Origin: Megamerina dolium
Taxonomy: Eukaryota; Arthropoda; Insecta; Diptera; Megamerinidae
Length of the DNA stretch: 64,000 bases
Reading direction: 5' to 3'
Assembly (NCBI GenBank): GCA_963854835.1
Contig: OY978525.1
Span: forward strand, 62,087,355 to 62,151,354
Below the pieces are notes generated by a model. That model ran no database searches and was not told the DNA's origin. It worked only from the letters and a program-made list of their open reading frames with translations. Shown here piece after piece: positions 10,824-20,146 of this stretch. The stretch's first letter is position 1. Each line of letters starts with the position of its first letter. The position numbers and the translations under genes are program-made.

Positions 10824-13754
10824 TTAAGTTTCCGTAACGACGTAGTCTGCTGGAGGTATGTGTTGCCGCGCTGCTGGTCGTGGACTTCGCACTTGGAATC
10901 TTCGGCATTGTGTTCGTTTGTAGATCATTGTTATGATGACTCCTATTGTGAGAAGAAGGGCAGCATAGGCAATGGAGGCGTAATGGTATTTTATGTGCTG
11001 AATTTGAGAAGGTAATTCCGTTAGTACTTGTTGATGCAGTTGCTGCTGGATGTTGGTTATGTTTTGAAGGTGGTCAGTGTAGTTCTTGAGCTGAAACTTG
11101 GCTAGTGTAAATTGTGATTCAACTGGATACACTCCAGTGCTTACGTTTGTGGTGGCTGTGTATGAGGCGTGAAGCGAAGAGGAGTATGTTTCATGGCCTT
11201 GTATAATGATTGACTTGTGTTTAAGCGTACAATCTGGACTTATTTTGAGAAGGCCAGAGCCCCTTAGAGTGATTTGAGAATGCTCTTGTCCACATACGGC
11301 ATTGATTCGAGTGGGACCTTGCATTGAATATAGCCAATGGTTATTGTGTTCCAATTTTGTGATTGAAGTGTTCTCCTTGAACGGCACAATTGCACAGTTT
11401 GTTTGAGTACTGTTATTGAGAAGGGAAATTTCGCATAAGCATTTGTCCGCGTCCGCATTGAACTTAGATTGTATGTTTGGGCACAAGAATTCATCTTCCT
11501 TTACTACTAAGCATGATCTCCATTGCCTTTCAGTTAACAGAAAATATTGATCTCTGTGGGCATTTATAGCGATGAGATCACTGCATGGTTGTATTGCAAT
11601 GAGTGTATTGTTTATTGAAAGTGGAATGGGATGTGCCTTGAATACTTTAAAGGTGTCAGGATCACATAAGGGAAGGGTTATGTGAAAAATTACATGATCG
11701 TTGGTTATTCCACCCTTCACGTTCATTATTTTGTAAAGTTGTAAAAGGTTATCCGGGTCGACTGGCAGTTGTAAGGATGGTGAAAGGTGATTTCTAACTC
11801 GTATTAGCTCTGTTTGAAGTTGTGATGGCGTTAACAATTTTGGGCTGATTTTTCCATGATGAGAGTCCGATAATGCTGCCATAATTATTGTTTGAATTTG
11901 GTTTAATCTTGATGAAATCATCGAGAGTTGAATGGCAAGTGATGCGAACAGTTGAAATAGTTTTGCTTGCTGAATTGCCCGATCATCTTCACGTATCCTG
12001 GCTGCGATTTCAGTTAATTGAGAATCTAAGTTGTCGAACTTTTCCTTAACCTTGCTCTCGTCTTCTTTGAATACGTTGAGGGTTGCATCTATAATTGAAG
12101 TTCGATTCCTTAAGAGTTCTCTGAGAGTATTTCCATCTTCGTTCAGCGTATGGATAGTATTACACATTTGCTCTGCATAGTTTGAATCTAAGACTCCAAA
12201 GAGAGTATTAGCAATATTTCCAATGGCGTTCACAGCACCGCGTTTCGATCTCGTGCGCTTTAGCAACGTGTTTTCATTTGTTAAGTCCGCTAAGCTGCTT
12301 TCAAACGTTTGTAAAGTATTCGCGCACGTTGCCTTTTGATTTATTAGATTGCATAGATGTTGCAATGCTGAAATTCCGTTGACGAAAGCATCCATTTCTT
12401 GCCAATAGGGTTGCAATTTGTAATAGGTCAGGATGTTCCATTCAGATCGAGATATTCGTGAATTGCCGATCCCTTCAAAGTGCAATCCGATTTTTGGTGC
12501 AAATTCCGTTATTTCCACTCTTCCCGCCAGAATAAGTGGGAGAGACATCAGCGCTATAATTAATAGCGGCATAGACGGTAATACGGATATCCTTCGCCTT
12601 TTCTTTGCCATCGTTTCGTTAGGTGACGGTGAGACCGGTTGGGGTTCGATATTAGTAGTGGTTTGTTTCGGCAGGTTCGATTGGTGGTGGGAGTCCTTTT
12701 CGCCTTCGTCGTTAAGTGTGGGAAGTGGTGCCAAATATTGCACAGCTCGTTTGAATGTACCTGAGGCCGTTTTAACGTCTGCTACTCTAACTATATTGTC
12801 TGTTCCCTTGTAGGTGCTTATGACTCGTCCTATGGGCCAATGCATGACTGGCACATTGCTTTCCTTGAGGATGACAATATCTCCTTCTTTAACGTTTTTT
12901 GATTGTTCTTGCCATTTATTCCTATATTGTAGTTCATTAAGATAATCCCGCGACCATCTGATCCAGAATTCATGTTTAAGCTGAGACACTAGCTTCCATC
13001 GGGTTTCTGTGCCGATTTTTGTGGTTTTAGCGTGGGCGTCTATTTGGGCCGTGAGGGGTTCTCCAATTAAAAAATGTCCAGGAGTGAGTGGCGCGATATC
13101 GTTTGGATCATTTGACATAGGTGAAATTGGTCTGAAATTAAGAATTGCTTCAATCTCAATTACCAGTGTTTCAAGTTCTTCGTATGTCAGCGATGCATTT
13201 CCCAGACTTCTCACTAGAAGATGTTTTGCAGATTTTACTGCTGCTTCCCATAAGCCTCCAAAATGTGGTGCCCTGGGGGGTATGAAGTTGAATTGTATTC
13301 CCTTTTCGTTACAAGCATTTGTGATTGCTTCTTGAATTTTACCAGCAACTATCCATCCAAATACGGTGTTTTGCAGCGTAGGAAGTTGTTTGGATAATTT
13401 AATTTGTCCTATTGATAAGAGTTGATGATAGTGTTCTGCGCCCAATAATATGTCAATTTTGTCAGGTCGGTTAAACTTTGGATCAGCTAACACGAGGTTT
13501 TTGGGCAAAGCCCACTCATCAATATTGATGAATTGGGATGGCTGTGGAGAGATGATGCGAGGTAGGACAAATGCTTCCAGTGATGTTGAAAACCCATTAA
13601 TGAGCGAGTGTAGTTCTACATTGATGCGATGCTGTGCTTTGGTGTTAGTTGTTCCGATTCCATTAATATTAACGGACGATGGTTGCAATGAAATTCCAAT
13701 TCGTCTTGCCATCCGCTCAGTAACGAAATTGACCTGAGAGCCTGAGTCTAACAA
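10824..13754 (-). CDS. 976-codon protease/integrase-C-terminus/Env fusion frame (BEL)
   Basis: An uninterrupted frame that should not exist in an ordinary BEL element. Residues ~1-143 are the aspartic protease (DUF1758-like; LDSGSQVNFVTE). Near residue 143 (13328) it jumps to the second half of the integrase, including FIPPRAPHFGGLWEAAVKS with the catalytic Glu, then the DUF5641-like tail (~230-345). From the Met at ~381 an envelope-like protein follows: hydrophobic signal (LPLLIIALMSLPLILAG), a dibasic RSKRG site at ~501 followed by a hydrophobic stretch, a cysteine-bearing ectodomain, and a transmembrane helix at ~925-948 with a short basic tail. The layout is that of baculovirus-F-like Env proteins of insect retroelements. 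The Env part seems full length. Whether the fusion is translated is unknown; the first ~380 codons lack RT and a complete integrase. Confidence 0.8.
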   Translation of the reverse strand: MLDSGSQVNFVTERMARRIGISLQPSSVNINGIGTTNTKAQHRINVELHSLINGFSTSLEAFVLPRIISPQPSQFINIDEWALPKNLVLADPKFNRPDKIDILLGAEHYHQLLSIGQIKLSKQLPTLQNTVFGWIVAGKIQEAITNACNEKGIQFNFIPPRAPHFGGLWEAAVKSAKHLLVRSLGNASLTYEELETLVIEIEAILNFRPISPMSNDPNDIAPLTPGHFLIGEPLTAQIDAHAKTTKIGTETRWKLVSQLKHEFWIRWSRDYLNELQYRNKWQEQSKNVKEGDIVILKESNVPVMHWPIGRVISTYKGTDNIVRVADVKTASGTFKRAVQYLAPLPTLNDEGEKDSHHQSNLPKQTTTNIEPQPVSPSPNETMAKKRRRISVLPSMPLLIIALMSLPLILAGRVEITEFAPKIGLHFEGIGNSRISRSEWNILTYYKLQPYWQEMDAFVNGISALQHLCNLINQKATCANTLQTFESSLADLTNENTLLKRTRSKRGAVNAIGNIANTLFGVLDSNYAEQMCNTIHTLNEDGNTLRELLRNRTSIIDATLNVFKEDESKVKEKFDNLDSQLTEIAARIREDDRAIQQAKLFQLFASLAIQLSMISSRLNQIQTIIMAALSDSHHGKISPKLLTPSQLQTELIRVRNHLSPSLQLPVDPDNLLQLYKIMNVKGGITNDHVIFHITLPLCDPDTFKVFKAHPIPLSINNTLIAIQPCSDLIAINAHRDQYFLLTERQWRSCLVVKEDEFLCPNIQSKFNADADKCLCEISLLNNSTQTNCAIVPFKENTSITKLEHNNHWLYSMQGPTRINAVCGQEHSQITLRGSGLLKISPDCTLKHKSIIIQGHETYSSSLHASYTATTNVSTGVYPVESQFTLAKFQLKNYTDHLQNITNIQQQLHQQVLTELPSQIQHIKYHYASIAYAALLLTIGVIITMIYKRTQCRRFQVRSPRPAARQHIPPADYVVTET

Positions 13755-13763
13755 GGCACGGCA

Positions 13764-14424
13764 AGTACTTCACCGAGAAGTATTACGACAACATCTCGGA
13801 CCTTACAACAAAATATCGGGAGCTATTTGAGAAAGCTATGATGGAGGAAGTGGCAGCCAACACAACTCAAGCATCCACCGCGGATAAACACCCTACAGTG
13901 AAACCTAACAGCGGCTCAACAACTTCTCTCTCACCTACTCTCTGAAAAGAGTACTAATCTTGGATCCGACAACAACAAATATGCATCTCAAAGAAAAATT
14001 ATGGGAGCAAATCCAAAGCTTGCATTTTTCACTATGGGAGATCAGTCGTGATCCACTGCAGGACGGATACGACATACAGGCATACACGTCCCTTGAGAAA
14101 ATGGTCATTGAAAATTTCAGGATGTCGTCAACCATTGGAGCCGAACAGGGGGTTCATGCCGAATCTCAGAGCGTGCTACCATTGCCCAAAATTACACTAC
14201 CTAAGTTTGAAGGGGATTATCTTAAATGGTGATCATTCTTTGATCTGTTTTCGCAACTTGTTGACAACCAGCGGCTTCCCACTGCACAAAAGATGTGATA
14301 CCTCAAGTCTAATATTGCAGGAGAAGCAGAAAAACTCATTAGTCATCTTTCTGCCACAGCCGAAAACTACAACACTGCGTGGAAATTACTACAAGAACGA
14401 TATGAAAATAAGAGAGTCCTGGTC
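13764..14424 (+). pseudogene. BEL gag, N-terminal half, with stops
   Basis: Gag coding DNA starting abruptly at the inversion junction; the true gag start is missing. An early piece (TEKYYDNISDLTTKY) is frameshifted near 13945 against the following MDPTTTNMHLKEKLW frame. In that second frame, LPKITLPKFEGDYLKW (DUF1759-type Gag of Pao elements) is followed by TGA at ~14230, and another TGA comes at ~14296. Both are in the same frame as the long ORF starting at 14425. Confidence 0.75.
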
Positions 14425-17400
14425 ATGACTGTAATACAACAACTTCTCGATCAACCATCAGGCGGATCATCCGCAACAGCCATTAAGCAACTTCATGATG
14501 TCACGCAAGAATGTTTGCATGCGTTACAAAATCTTGGAATCGACACAACCACCTGGGGTCCCATGTTGCTACACCTGTTAGTCAAAAAATTGGATCGTGG
14601 TACTCACGTTCTTTATGAACGATCATTGACAAACCCGAAGGAACTTCCTCAGGTACAGCAATTTTTGTATTTCTTGGAAACTCGCTTTCAATCAATGGAA
14701 GCTATGGGCTATAAAGACACATCAGCATCAAAGACATGTGCCTATACTTCCACTTTCAATCGAAAAATAAACGATTGCACATTCTGCCAGAACGGTACTC
14801 ATTTACTATTTGAGTGCAACAATTTCCGACAACTGACGCCATCGGAACGCCTTAACTTTGTTCAAAAACAAAGACTGTGCGTGAACTGTTTGAGGTCCGG
14901 CCATTCAAGCAAAAACTGTAGATCTAGGTTATGTATGACCTGCAACAAGAAACACAATACTTTACTCCACCTGGAACAATCAACAATCTCATCAGGACAG
15001 ACCTTACCTACGATGAATGACAACAAACACAACACCAATAAAATTTCATCAGTTTCAACAACACCAACAAACAACACAGCCGAAAACGCGTCATCGATTT
15101 CATTTTCTCCAGAGGAATCCGAAGCCACTTCTCTCACTACATCCAACGCACAATCACACTGCTCATATGTTCTACTCAGTAAAGCAATGGTAAAGATCAA
15201 GACAAGACACGCGGAAATCGAATGCCGTGCCTTGTTAGACTCAGGCTCTCAGGTCAATTTCGTTACTGAGCGGATGGCAAGACGAATTGGAATTTCATTG
15301 CAACCATCGTCCGTTAATATTAATGGAATCGGAACAACTAACACCAATGCACAGCATCGCATCAATGTAGAACTACACTCGCTCATTAATGGGTTTTCAA
15401 CATCACTGGAAGCATTTGTCCTACCTCGCATCATCTCTCCACAGCCATCCCAATTCATCAATATTGATGAGTGGGCTTTGCCCAAAAACCTCGTGTTAGC
15501 TGATCCAAAGTTTAACCGACCTGACAAAATTGACATATTATTGGGCGCAGAACACTATCATCAACTCTTATCAATAGGACAAATTAAATTATCCAAACAA
15601 CTTCCTACGCTGCAAAACACCGTATTTGGATGGATAGTTGCTGGTAAAATTCAAGAAGAATACTCACCAAATGCTGCTTGCGGAGTGTGCTCAACCGAGA
15701 GCTCACTAGAGCTTTCCATAGCTCTATTATGGGAGTTGGAAGACATTAAAAGCAATAATAAACCGCTCTCTATAGCAGAAAAGGAATGTGAAGAGCATTT
15801 TTCACGTTACACTAGGAAGAACCACGACAATCGATTCATAGTAAAATTGCCGTTCCATCAAAGTCCTGATGCTTTAGGCGATTCCCACAAAATAGCACTG
15901 AACAGATTTCTGTCAATTGAGCGTCGACTACAGAGAGATATAAAAATTAGAGACGAATATATCAAATTTATGAGAGAATACGAAACCCTGGGACACATGA
16001 CCAAAATAGCGCCAGATGCAATCAGCTCACCCAACTATTTCATTCCTCATCACTGCATATTAAGACCTGAGAGCTCCACCACAAAGCTGCGCGTTGTGTT
16101 CGATGCGTCATCTAAAACGTCATCAGGAAACTCACTCAACGATCTGATGTACACAGGGCCGACAGTACAAGACGAGTTATTTTCCATATTGCTCAGGTTT
16201 CGTATGAAAAGATTCGTCTTCACAACTGACGTCGAGAAAATGTATCGGCAAATCTTAATTTCCCCGGAAGATCGCCAATTCCAACTAATTATCTGGAGAG
16301 AGGACAGCGATAAACCGATAACGTATTACCAACTGAACACAATTACTTACGGAACAAGGGCAGCTCCATATTTGGCGACAAAATGTCTGCAAACCTTAGC
16401 GACGGAAAATAGGATGCGATACCCTCTAGCTTCAGAGTTTCTCAAAAATAATTTTTACGTAGATGATGGCCTGGGTGGAGCTGACAATTTAACGACGGCG
16501 ATGAAATTGCAAGAAGAATTAATTCAGTTAATGGAAAAATATGGTTTTAATTTACGAAAATGGTGTGCAAATCATCCACAATTGCTGCGGAATATTTCAC
16601 AAGGAGATCTGGAAGTAAATTTAGACTTTGAGAGTGCGAAGGCAGACTCCATAAAAACTTTAGGGCTCACCTGGCTTCCAAAAGAGGACAAATTTTGTAT
16701 TAAGGTTAACGTCGATCCAATCAAAAGGATTACAAAGCGCACCGTAACATCAGATCTTGCCAGACTATTTGATCCATTGGGACTCATTTCCCCTATTATC
16801 GTTACAGCAAAGATTTTTATTCAAACCCTGTGGGAACTAAAACTAGATTGGGATCAATCGTTACCTGAAGAGTTACACACAAAATGGCTAACGTTTCGCT
16901 CAGATTTAAGTCCTTTAAAAACATTGCAAATTTCACGGCACATCTTCAAAGGGGAAATTCCAGTCGACATTCAGCTACACATTTTCACCGATGTATCAGA
17001 AAAGGCATACGGAGCAGCAGCCTATGTCCGCTCAGCATTCAAAACCGGCATCATTATCACCCGATTGTTATGTAGCAAATCTCGCGTAGCACCACTCAAA
17101 CGGCAAACAATACCACGCTTGGAGCTGTGCGCAGCGGTACTCGGGTCACAATTAGCAACAAAGGTCATCACAGGCCCTGTATGGTTTTGGACAGATTCAG
17201 AAATTGTACTATCATGGCTGCATTCACCTTCAGCATCATACAACAATTTTGTCGCAAATCGGATTTCAGCCATCCAAGAAACCACACAAGCTAATCAGTG
17301 GCGTCACGTCAGCACAAAGCTTAATCCTGCAGACATTTTGTCTCGGGGTTTATCGCCAAGGGCATTGCAGGAATGTACCTTATGGTTTTGTGGGCCGCTC

Positions 17401-18213
17401 TTTTTGCACGGAAGGGAAACTTCGTGGCCTCCAGAATTTAACCCAAGTCTGACTATGAGCAACGATTTGGAACGCAAAAGGAAGTCTCCCGGATCCCTGA
17501 TTGTGACAGCCGCAGAACTCGATTTTATATACGGAATCAACCACGGAAATTCCTTCCGTCAACTGCAACGAACTGTTGCATATGTGTTACGTTTCATTGC
17601 TTACACTAGGTGTAAGGGTGATGATAGGGCCTCTAAATTACACTTAACTACGGCAGAATTAGACCAAGCACTCATTCCGATCATCAAAGGGATACAAGCA
17701 TCAGATTTCAAGGAGGAAATTAAGCAGCTAAAAAAATACAATGAATTACAAGGCTTAAATAGTATAAATAATCTCTCACCATTCTTGGACGAAAACGTCA
17801 TAATTCGAGTGGGCGGTCGACTTGATTTTTCATCGCTGGCATACGACTCAAAGCACCAAATGCTCCTCCCGTACAACGACCCGATCTCGAAATTAATATT
17901 TGAAATGGTCCATAAAGACAACAAACATTGCGGAGCCCAAACACTACTTGGAATCGTTCGACAACGATATTGGCCAATAAAGGGAAAAATTATGGCACGA
18001 GCAACAATTCACCGCTGTACGAGATGCAGTAGAGCAAGTCCAGCGCTCTTCAACCAAATAATGGGAAACTTACCTGCCACACGGGTAACACCAGTCAGGC
18101 CGTTTATCACGTCGGGGTCACCAAATGTATACTATGCAGACCGTTTCGTCTGTCAGTATGTGAATTTGTTTGGGTGTCTAACGGCTGATTTGCCTGTTGA
18201 CCACACAATTTAG
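14425..18213 (+). CDS. BEL/Pao Gag-Pol frame (Gag C-terminus, PR, RT, RNase H, partial IN)
   Basis: A 1262-codon open frame. Residues 1-115: end of the DUF1759 Gag region. ~117-185: zinc-binding Cys/His motifs (CTFCQNGTHLLFEC, CVNCLRSGHSSKNC). ~270: aspartic protease (LLDSGSQVNFVTE). ~480-780: Pao-type reverse transcriptase, with FTTDVEKMYRQI and the catalytic YVDD at ~676. ~850-960: RNase H (FTDVSEKAYGAAAYV, WTDSEIVLSWLH). ~1130-1225: integrase zinc-binding domain (HKDNKHCGAQ, CTRCSRAS). The integrase stops at about 18117, before its catalytic core; the last ~30 codons are antisense PBS and LTR sequence, not a real C-terminus. The start is only the first Met after the gag stops. It makes RT but cannot make a working integrase. 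Confidence 0.85.
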   Translation: MTVIQQLLDQPSGGSSATAIKQLHDVTQECLHALQNLGIDTTTWGPMLLHLLVKKLDRGTHVLYERSLTNPKELPQVQQFLYFLETRFQSMEAMGYKDTSASKTCAYTSTFNRKINDCTFCQNGTHLLFECNNFRQLTPSERLNFVQKQRLCVNCLRSGHSSKNCRSRLCMTCNKKHNTLLHLEQSTISSGQTLPTMNDNKHNTNKISSVSTTPTNNTAENASSISFSPEESEATSLTTSNAQSHCSYVLLSKAMVKIKTRHAEIECRALLDSGSQVNFVTERMARRIGISLQPSSVNINGIGTTNTNAQHRINVELHSLINGFSTSLEAFVLPRIISPQPSQFINIDEWALPKNLVLADPKFNRPDKIDILLGAEHYHQLLSIGQIKLSKQLPTLQNTVFGWIVAGKIQEEYSPNAACGVCSTESSLELSIALLWELEDIKSNNKPLSIAEKECEEHFSRYTRKNHDNRFIVKLPFHQSPDALGDSHKIALNRFLSIERRLQRDIKIRDEYIKFMREYETLGHMTKIAPDAISSPNYFIPHHCILRPESSTTKLRVVFDASSKTSSGNSLNDLMYTGPTVQDELFSILLRFRMKRFVFTTDVEKMYRQILISPEDRQFQLIIWREDSDKPITYYQLNTITYGTRAAPYLATKCLQTLATENRMRYPLASEFLKNNFYVDDGLGGADNLTTAMKLQEELIQLMEKYGFNLRKWCANHPQLLRNISQGDLEVNLDFESAKADSIKTLGLTWLPKEDKFCIKVNVDPIKRITKRTVTSDLARLFDPLGLISPIIVTAKIFIQTLWELKLDWDQSLPEELHTKWLTFRSDLSPLKTLQISRHIFKGEIPVDIQLHIFTDVSEKAYGAAAYVRSAFKTGIIITRLLCSKSRVAPLKRQTIPRLELCAAVLGSQLATKVITGPVWFWTDSEIVLSWLHSPSASYNNFVANRISAIQETTQANQWRHVSTKLNPADILSRGLSPRALQECTLWFCGPLFLHGRETSWPPEFNPSLTMSNDLERKRKSPGSLIVTAAELDFIYGINHGNSFRQLQRTVAYVLRFIAYTRCKGDDRASKLHLTTAELDQALIPIIKGIQASDFKEEIKQLKKYNELQGLNSINNLSPFLDENVIIRVGGRLDFSSLAYDSKHQMLLPYNDPISKLIFEMVHKDNKHCGAQTLLGIVRQRYWPIKGKIMARATIHRCTRCSRASPALFNQIMGNLPATRVTPVRPFITSGSPNVYYADRFVCQYVNLFGCLTADLPVDHTI
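18106..18123 (-). other. Primer-binding site of the BEL element
   Basis: Minus strand: TGGTGACCCCGACGTGAT, two bases inside the right LTR. It begins with TGG, as needed to pair with a tRNA CCA end. It is correctly placed for minus-strand orientation, yet the DNA beyond it is inverted integrase rather than a gag leader. About 12 of these bases can also be read as integrase codons (ITSG) on the plus strand. Confidence 0.75.
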
Positions 18214-18794
18214 TCAAAGTGAGACACAAAGACAAAATTGTGAGATTTTGAGATAATTGAGGCAATTTTGCCTGGACAAAGTTAATGTATATTTATCGAG
18301 GTAATTTACCAAGATAATTGTTTGATGTAGCTAAAGCACTTGAAGCTCCGCTAAATGGCGAGAAGAAAAAATAACCAGTTATTTGAATTGATTGATTAAT
18401 TCTTAATTTTATTTCTACAAAATTGATTCTTATATACTAAATTATTGCTAGCTGTATAAAATTACAATTATGTGTGGCAGTTCGTCTGCTTAGGTATTTT
18501 GTTGTTGTAGTTTTAAGAGTTGCAAGAATTGCTTTTGATATTTTTGTTCTGCCCAAATGTTATTGTTACTTTTGATATCAATTCATTACCCTTAGTCATA
18601 TGCACATACATAGATGAATATTTTCGTAGTCCAAGGGGTGTAATGAACTGCAAATCAAACAAAATGTTTCTTTTGCATACTGTAGCAATTTTATGGAACT
18701 GTTTTCTTTTGTTTGTTTTGTAAATTTCAAGCAAGCGTATGTATGTGTGTATGTACATACATACGGACGGAAATTCAATGTGAAGGTTTGAACA
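18126..18794 (-). repeat. BEL element LTR (5' LTR by minus-strand reading)
   Basis: 669 bp; second copy of the LTR at 9817-10485, in the same orientation. Followed by the target duplication GTATT at 18795-18799, where the Jockey A endonuclease reading resumes. Confidence 0.9.
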
Positions 18795-20136
18795 GTATTC
18801 TTTATCAATTTTTGTCAGTGAAATGGGTCTCAGTTACATCATTATATCGATCTGGTTGGATTGAAGGAATTGAATTAGCTCCAACCGGTGCTGGCTTAAT
18901 CCGTTGGCGTTCCAGTGGCATATCTTGAGACGACTCATGGTATTTATTGTCTGGATAGCAATGTTTGAAGTAACATCCATTGATTTTTCATAATTTCTTG
19001 CATCATGAATTGGTTCATGTTCTGGATTAATGTTTGAAGCAAATTTTTAAGGGTACTTGGCTGTTGGGTGTGCAGTGAGTGCTTCTGCTCATTATTTGTG
19101 AGTTTTGTTTTAAAACACTAGCGTATGAATTTCTTTGATTCTTATTTGTGATTGCTGAGAAGAATTGTGTTGCATTAAGATTTTGTCTCTGACTTGAGTT
19201 GGCTATCTTAGTTTGCTCAACTGTTTTGCTAGAGGAGAAATTTAGCTTTAGGGTTTTGTATACGGGGTAACCTTTATAATTTGCGGTGTGATTACCTCCA
19301 GAATTGCTGCATTTTTTCATCCTAGCATCGCCTTTAGACTTTGGGCATATTTTGATTTATGAAGATCTCCACAAATCACATAAACAGATGGCAGGGTAGA
19401 ATATGTCTTAGTATGTCTTAGTATGTTGAATACCGTTTTGGCTTGAAACCCTCATTCCTGAAGGACGAGTTTGATTTCGTTAATATCAACGTAGAGTTCG
19501 ATTCCTTTGAGTACAACGATTAAGCCCTTAGTACTTGTTAGCTGATATGTGTAGTAATTCTTTTTTCCAGCATCAAATTCTGCAATTACTTTGCGATAAT
19601 AAGTTTCGCTATAGATTTGCACTTTCGTTTCTTCAATTTGGCCTTTGTTAATAGGAACAACGTGGTAATCCGTTGGTCCTATGAGGCTTATTATTCTGGA
19701 AAACTTGTCTGAGTTGCGTTCTCTTAAGAAAATGGGTGGGGGTTTGAAATTTTTTTGGGGATAATATTTCCGTCACTTTCATCACTTGAAAGCAGTGCGT
19801 ATCTATTTTCCAAACTACTAGAGGTAGTGTATTGCTTCTGAATTTTTGTTGAATTCGTTTGTTTTGAATTTTGGCGACTTCCTCTTCACTTTGAACAGCA
19901 ACTCATTCCGTAATAGTAATAGCACTAGTTGCCTTTACTACTGGATCATGCGTATCAGTAGAAATGCCGTTATTTGTTTGCTTTGATGGTGTAGTTGTTG
20001 GTGTTACAGCAGGAGCAGGGCATTGTACACTCCACGATATAGAGGGAGATAGTACATCAAGAGAGATTTTATTATTTTTTTTCCCTGTATTTGATGAGAT
20101 TTGACATGAATTTGTTGTTGCCAAATTCTATGTAGT
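18795..20136 (-). pseudogene. Jockey A ORF1 (Gag-like) remnant and start of ORF2
   Basis: By comparison with Jockey B, 18800-18930 is the start of the endonuclease ORF and 18950-20120 is ORF1. The ORF1 piece at 19027-19320 (MKKCSNSGGNHTANYKGYPVY) is the last zinc knuckle, but a Cys is changed to Ser. The central RNA-binding region diverges and is frameshifted, and part of the zinc region (copy B 33720-33960) is replaced by unrelated-looking sequence at 19490-19780. Inactive. Confidence 0.7.
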
Positions 20137-20146
20137 GTTAGAGTGA

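Larger units (their letters stand above)
9817..18794. mobile_element. Rearranged BEL/Pao retrotransposon with internal inversion
   Basis: Bounded by two 669-bp LTRs in direct orientation (9817-10485 and 18126-18794) and a perfect 5-bp duplication GTATT (9812-9816 and 18795-18799), so the whole 8978-bp unit integrated at once into Jockey A. The PBS (next to the right LTR), the polypurine tract (next to the left LTR) and env all say the element runs on the minus strand. The gag-protease-RT-RNase H-integrase block (13764-18117) runs on the plus strand. A 436-bp protease segment is present twice, inverted (13328-13763 and 15223-15658). It has no complete integrase: the N-terminal part lies on one strand and the C-terminal part on the other. 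Confidence 0.9.

Noticed and set aside
10824..12613. Env-like gene as a free-standing integrated virus
   Set aside because: It lies within BEL LTRs, next to its polypurine tract and downstream of BEL integrase, so it is part of the retrotransposon.
12433..13737. Plus-strand frames of 95-126 codons
   Set aside because: Shadows of the minus-strand protease-integrase-Env frame of the BEL element.
17020..17570. Overlapping frames on both strands of 62-87 codons
   Set aside because: Shadows of the BEL RNase H-integrase coding region.
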